Shown one piece after another: positions 62,170 through 64,000 of a stretch of 64,000 bases of DNA (position 1 is its first letter; every line of letters begins with the position of its first letter). A program made the translations under genes and the position numbers. The stretch covers positions 186,001-250,000 of the forward strand of contig CAWKND010000010.1 of NCBI GenBank assembly GCA_963850915.1, read 5' to 3'. The notes under the pieces are model-generated. The model saw only the letters and a list, made by a program, of their open reading frames with translations, had not been told where the DNA came from and did no database searches. This DNA comes from CAVTWH01 sp963850915. Lineage in GTDB: Bacteria; Actinomycetota; Actinomycetes; Mycobacteriales; Micromonosporaceae.

Positions 62170-63083
62170 CGTCGCCCCGCTACTTCGGCCGGGACTGAGC
62201 GGCGGCGCCAGGACGGCTGGCGGCCCAGCCAGTCGGCGAGCCGGTCGTCGTAGGGGGCGAAGTGCTCGGTCAACTCCTGCCGGATCGGCTCGGGCATCGG
62301 CGCCGAGCGCGGGCGGGCGTTGTGCTGCTCGAACCGCACCTGCCCCAGCTCCGGATCCACCGCCGGCAACTCCAGGAAGTCCAGCACCTCTTGGTAAACC
62401 GGCTCCGGGTCGCGGAAGAAGTCCTCGCTGTCCACCACGTGGATACGGTCGCGCCCGAGTTCGTCGGCGAGCCGGCGCAGGTAGTCGACGTACTGGCCAC
62501 GGGCCCGGTACGCGTGGTGCTGGTGGGAATGGCTGTGGTAACCGGAATCGGCGGCCAGCCGCTCGTCCTCACCCGCCAGCCGGCGCGGCTCCAGGGCGAG
62601 CGCGGCGGTGAAGTCGGTGACCGTCTCGTAGCCGCGGGCCACCTCGTGCGCGTGCTGTGAGTAGGCGCGCTCCACCGGATCGCGGGTCAGGCAGATCACC
62701 CGCACGGCCGGCAGGTCGGCGGCGATCCGTTCTGCGGCAAGGGGATGGTACATGTAGTAGGGGGCCGACTCGAAGGTCAGCGGGGCCACCCCGATCCGGT
62801 CCTCGACCGCGCGAGCGGTACGCAGCAACGGAAAGTGCGCCAGGTACCACGCCGGGCCGCGGGCGTAGTCGGTGTCGAAGTAGTGGACTCCCTTGTGCAG
62901 TACGGCTTTCAGCACGGCCGGGTGCTGGGCGAGGGCGCGGTGCAGTGAGGTGGTACCGCACCGCTGGCCGCCCGCGATGAGGAACGCGGGGGTCATCCGG
63001 TGCCGCGCCGTCGCCTGGCCGTACGCCCGCGAACCCAGGTGTGCCAACCGCTTCAGCGCGGGCGGCAGCGCCGACCTGTCCAC
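62166..63083 (-). CDS. Sulfotransferase family protein 2 (heparan N-deacetylase/NST-like)
   Basis: A 305-residue sulfotransferase of a different subfamily from its neighbour. PAFLIAGGQRCGTTSLHRAL is the PAPS P-loop, LHKGVHYFDTDYARGPAWYL the acceptor loop, and VRVICLTRDPVERAYSQHAH the 3'-phosphate motif (RDP..RAYS). The C-terminal half carries EDFFRDPEPVYQEVLDFLEL. GTG 63083 is chosen because AAGGAG lies 7 nt upstream; the long open frame further upstream is a shadow. It is 3 nt from the end of the kinase gene. Confidence 0.9.
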   Translation of the reverse strand: MDRSALPPALKRLAHLGSRAYGQATARHRMTPAFLIAGGQRCGTTSLHRALAQHPAVLKAVLHKGVHYFDTDYARGPAWYLAHFPLLRTARAVEDRIGVAPLTFESAPYYMYHPLAAERIAADLPAVRVICLTRDPVERAYSQHAHEVARGYETVTDFTAALALEPRRLAGEDERLAADSGYHSHSHQHHAYRARGQYVDYLRRLADELGRDRIHVVDSEDFFRDPEPVYQEVLDFLELPAVDPELGQVRFEQHNARPRSAPMPEPIRQELTEHFAPYDDRLADWLGRQPSWRRRSVPAEVAGRR

Positions 63084-63085
63084 CT

Positions 63086-64000
63086 CTAGTCTCCTTCCAC
63101 CCAACGAGCCTGGTCGATCTCCGAACGCACCGCCGGCAACAGCCAGTCGCCGACCGCGGCCAGCCGCTGCCGGCTGGTGTCCAGCCGGTCGGCGAGGTAA
63201 CGCGCGCCGAGATCGAGCAGGTAGAGCAGTGCCGTGAAGCGGGCCGCGGCCGGACCGACGCCGAACGGGGCGAGCAGCCCGGCGGCCCGGTGCGCCAACG
63301 CGTCGGCGGCGGCTCTGGCGGGGGTACCGGCGTCCACCTGCTCCTGCAGCCGCCAGTGCAGCGCATCCAGCCCGACCGGTACCCCGGTGGCGAAGCGCTC
63401 CCAGTCCCACACGAGCACGGTGCTGCCGGTCGCGTGCGTGTTCCACGGCGTCCAGTCGCCGTGCCAGGCACCGAAGGTGAGGATCAGCTCGTCGGCCTTG
63501 GCGAAGGCGTCCCGTCCCGCCTGGTGTAGCGCCGCGCCGAGCGTGGGGTCGGGTACCCCCGGCCGGTCCACGATCGCGTCCAGTCGCCGGGTGAGCTGCT
63601 GCCGGTACCCACTGGATCCGAACGCCCCGCTCGTCAGCCCGGTGGCGGCGGCGACCTCGACCATCGCCCGGCAGACCGCGTCTTCGGCCTTCGCCGCGAC
63701 CGGCCGCCACACCGGAAGTGCCTGCTGCACAAGGAGTTCATGCCCGCGCCAGGCGCCGCTGTGGCGCAGCTGTGGCACGGTGACCTGGCGCAGCCGGGCG
63801 GCGGCCGAGCGCGTGCAGCGCGTGCGCCTCGGCCCGGACCAGCCCCCGGGTCAGCTCGTTCACGCCCAACTTCGCGAAGCCGAGCGGTGCGCCGGCAGCG
63901 TCCAGCAGCTCGAGTACCGGCTTGCGGTTGGCGCGTAGTGCCCCGCCGACGTGTACGCAGCAGGTGACCGGCTCGCGAAGCAGCGCGCTGAGGTACCCCG
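63086..64000 (-). CDS. APH-family phosphotransferase, 5'-partial and frameshifted
   Basis: The gene enters from beyond the right edge. In one frame (64000 down to ~63800) it reads TCCVHVGGALRANRKPVLEL and LGFAKLGVNELTRGLVRAEA, an N-lobe. In another (from ~63800 to 63086) it continues RLRQVTVPQLRHSGAWRGHE to the catalytic AWHGDWTPWNTHATGS and LVWDWERFATGVPV. Deleting one base in the run GCCGCCGCCCGG near 63795-63805 joins them. The HGDxxxxN and DWE motifs mark an aminoglycoside phosphotransferase/choline kinase fold; here a glycan, lipid or metabolite kinase is likely. Sequencing error or a true pseudogene are both possible. Confidence 0.75.

Overview
The window is a chromosomal segment of a very GC-rich actinomycete (roughly 70 % G+C). 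GTG starts are common, genes are tightly packed, and an acyl-CoA carboxylase epsilon subunit, a PIN-PhoH protein, an Rv1086-like Z-prenyl synthase and GTP-dependent PEP carboxykinase are present. The gene content and the heavy use of GTAC/GGTACC fit Micromonosporaceae or a close relative; this is an inference from recall, not from a database search. About 62 protein genes or fragments are supported. I saw no rRNA, tRNA, CRISPR array, transposase or integrase.

Layout. 1-2.4 kb: end of a YdcZ-type transporter, a PfkB sugar kinase, a CGNR zinc-finger regulator and a small unknown protein. 2.5-13.8 kb: a nitrate assimilation locus read leftwards (NarK transporter; then NasA nitrate reductase, its flavoprotein partner, NirB, NirD, a HemD-winged-helix regulator of the NnaR type and a ferredoxin-NADP reductase), interrupted by an oppositely oriented ArsR-AHSA1 pair. 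13.9-24.8 kb: rhomboid protease, a DUF4188/MerR divergent pair with twin operators, a lytic-transglycosylase-like secreted protein, PhoH, prenyl synthase, PEPCK (frameshifted as written), two GtrA proteins, MaoC and a PH-domain protein. 24.9-43.1 kb: an acyl-CoA carboxylase neighbourhood (birA, pccB, accE, maf, accA/pccA) whose parts are separated by a Uma2 protein, a STAND NTPase/WD40 giant flanked by two M50-like membrane metalloproteases, MscL, a Ser/Thr kinase, an O-methyltransferase, an MFS permease and an ABC exporter. 43.3-46 kb: MarR-controlled ABC exporter. 46-47.4 kb: a trimmed threonyl-tRNA synthetase behind a threonine-codon leader peptide and an intrinsic terminator. 47.4-61.2 kb: mostly housekeeping or unassigned genes (GrpB, LpdA-type quinone reductase, gamma-glutamylcyclotransferase-like protein, MBL hydrolase, DUF4349 lipoprotein, M20 amidohydrolase, PknB-type kinase, phosphohexomutase). 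61.2-64 kb: two sulfotransferases and a frameshifted APH-like kinase running off the right edge.

Regulation is unusually readable. At least sixteen genes have a TANNNT -10 hexamer ending 6-8 nt before the start codon, which predicts leaderless mRNAs; these include every acyl-CoA carboxylase component and birA. MerR, MarR and an unidentified regulator have clear palindromic operators.

The most unusual signals are (i) a classical-looking threonine attenuator in front of the short ThrRS; (ii) a 48-bp hairpin element present twice in opposite orientation, with outer stems that differ in sequence but stay complementary, each copy lying in a tract of skewed base composition; (iii) the STAND-WD40 protein bracketed by paralogous metalloproteases; and (iv) single-base frameshifts in pckA and in the terminal kinase gene.
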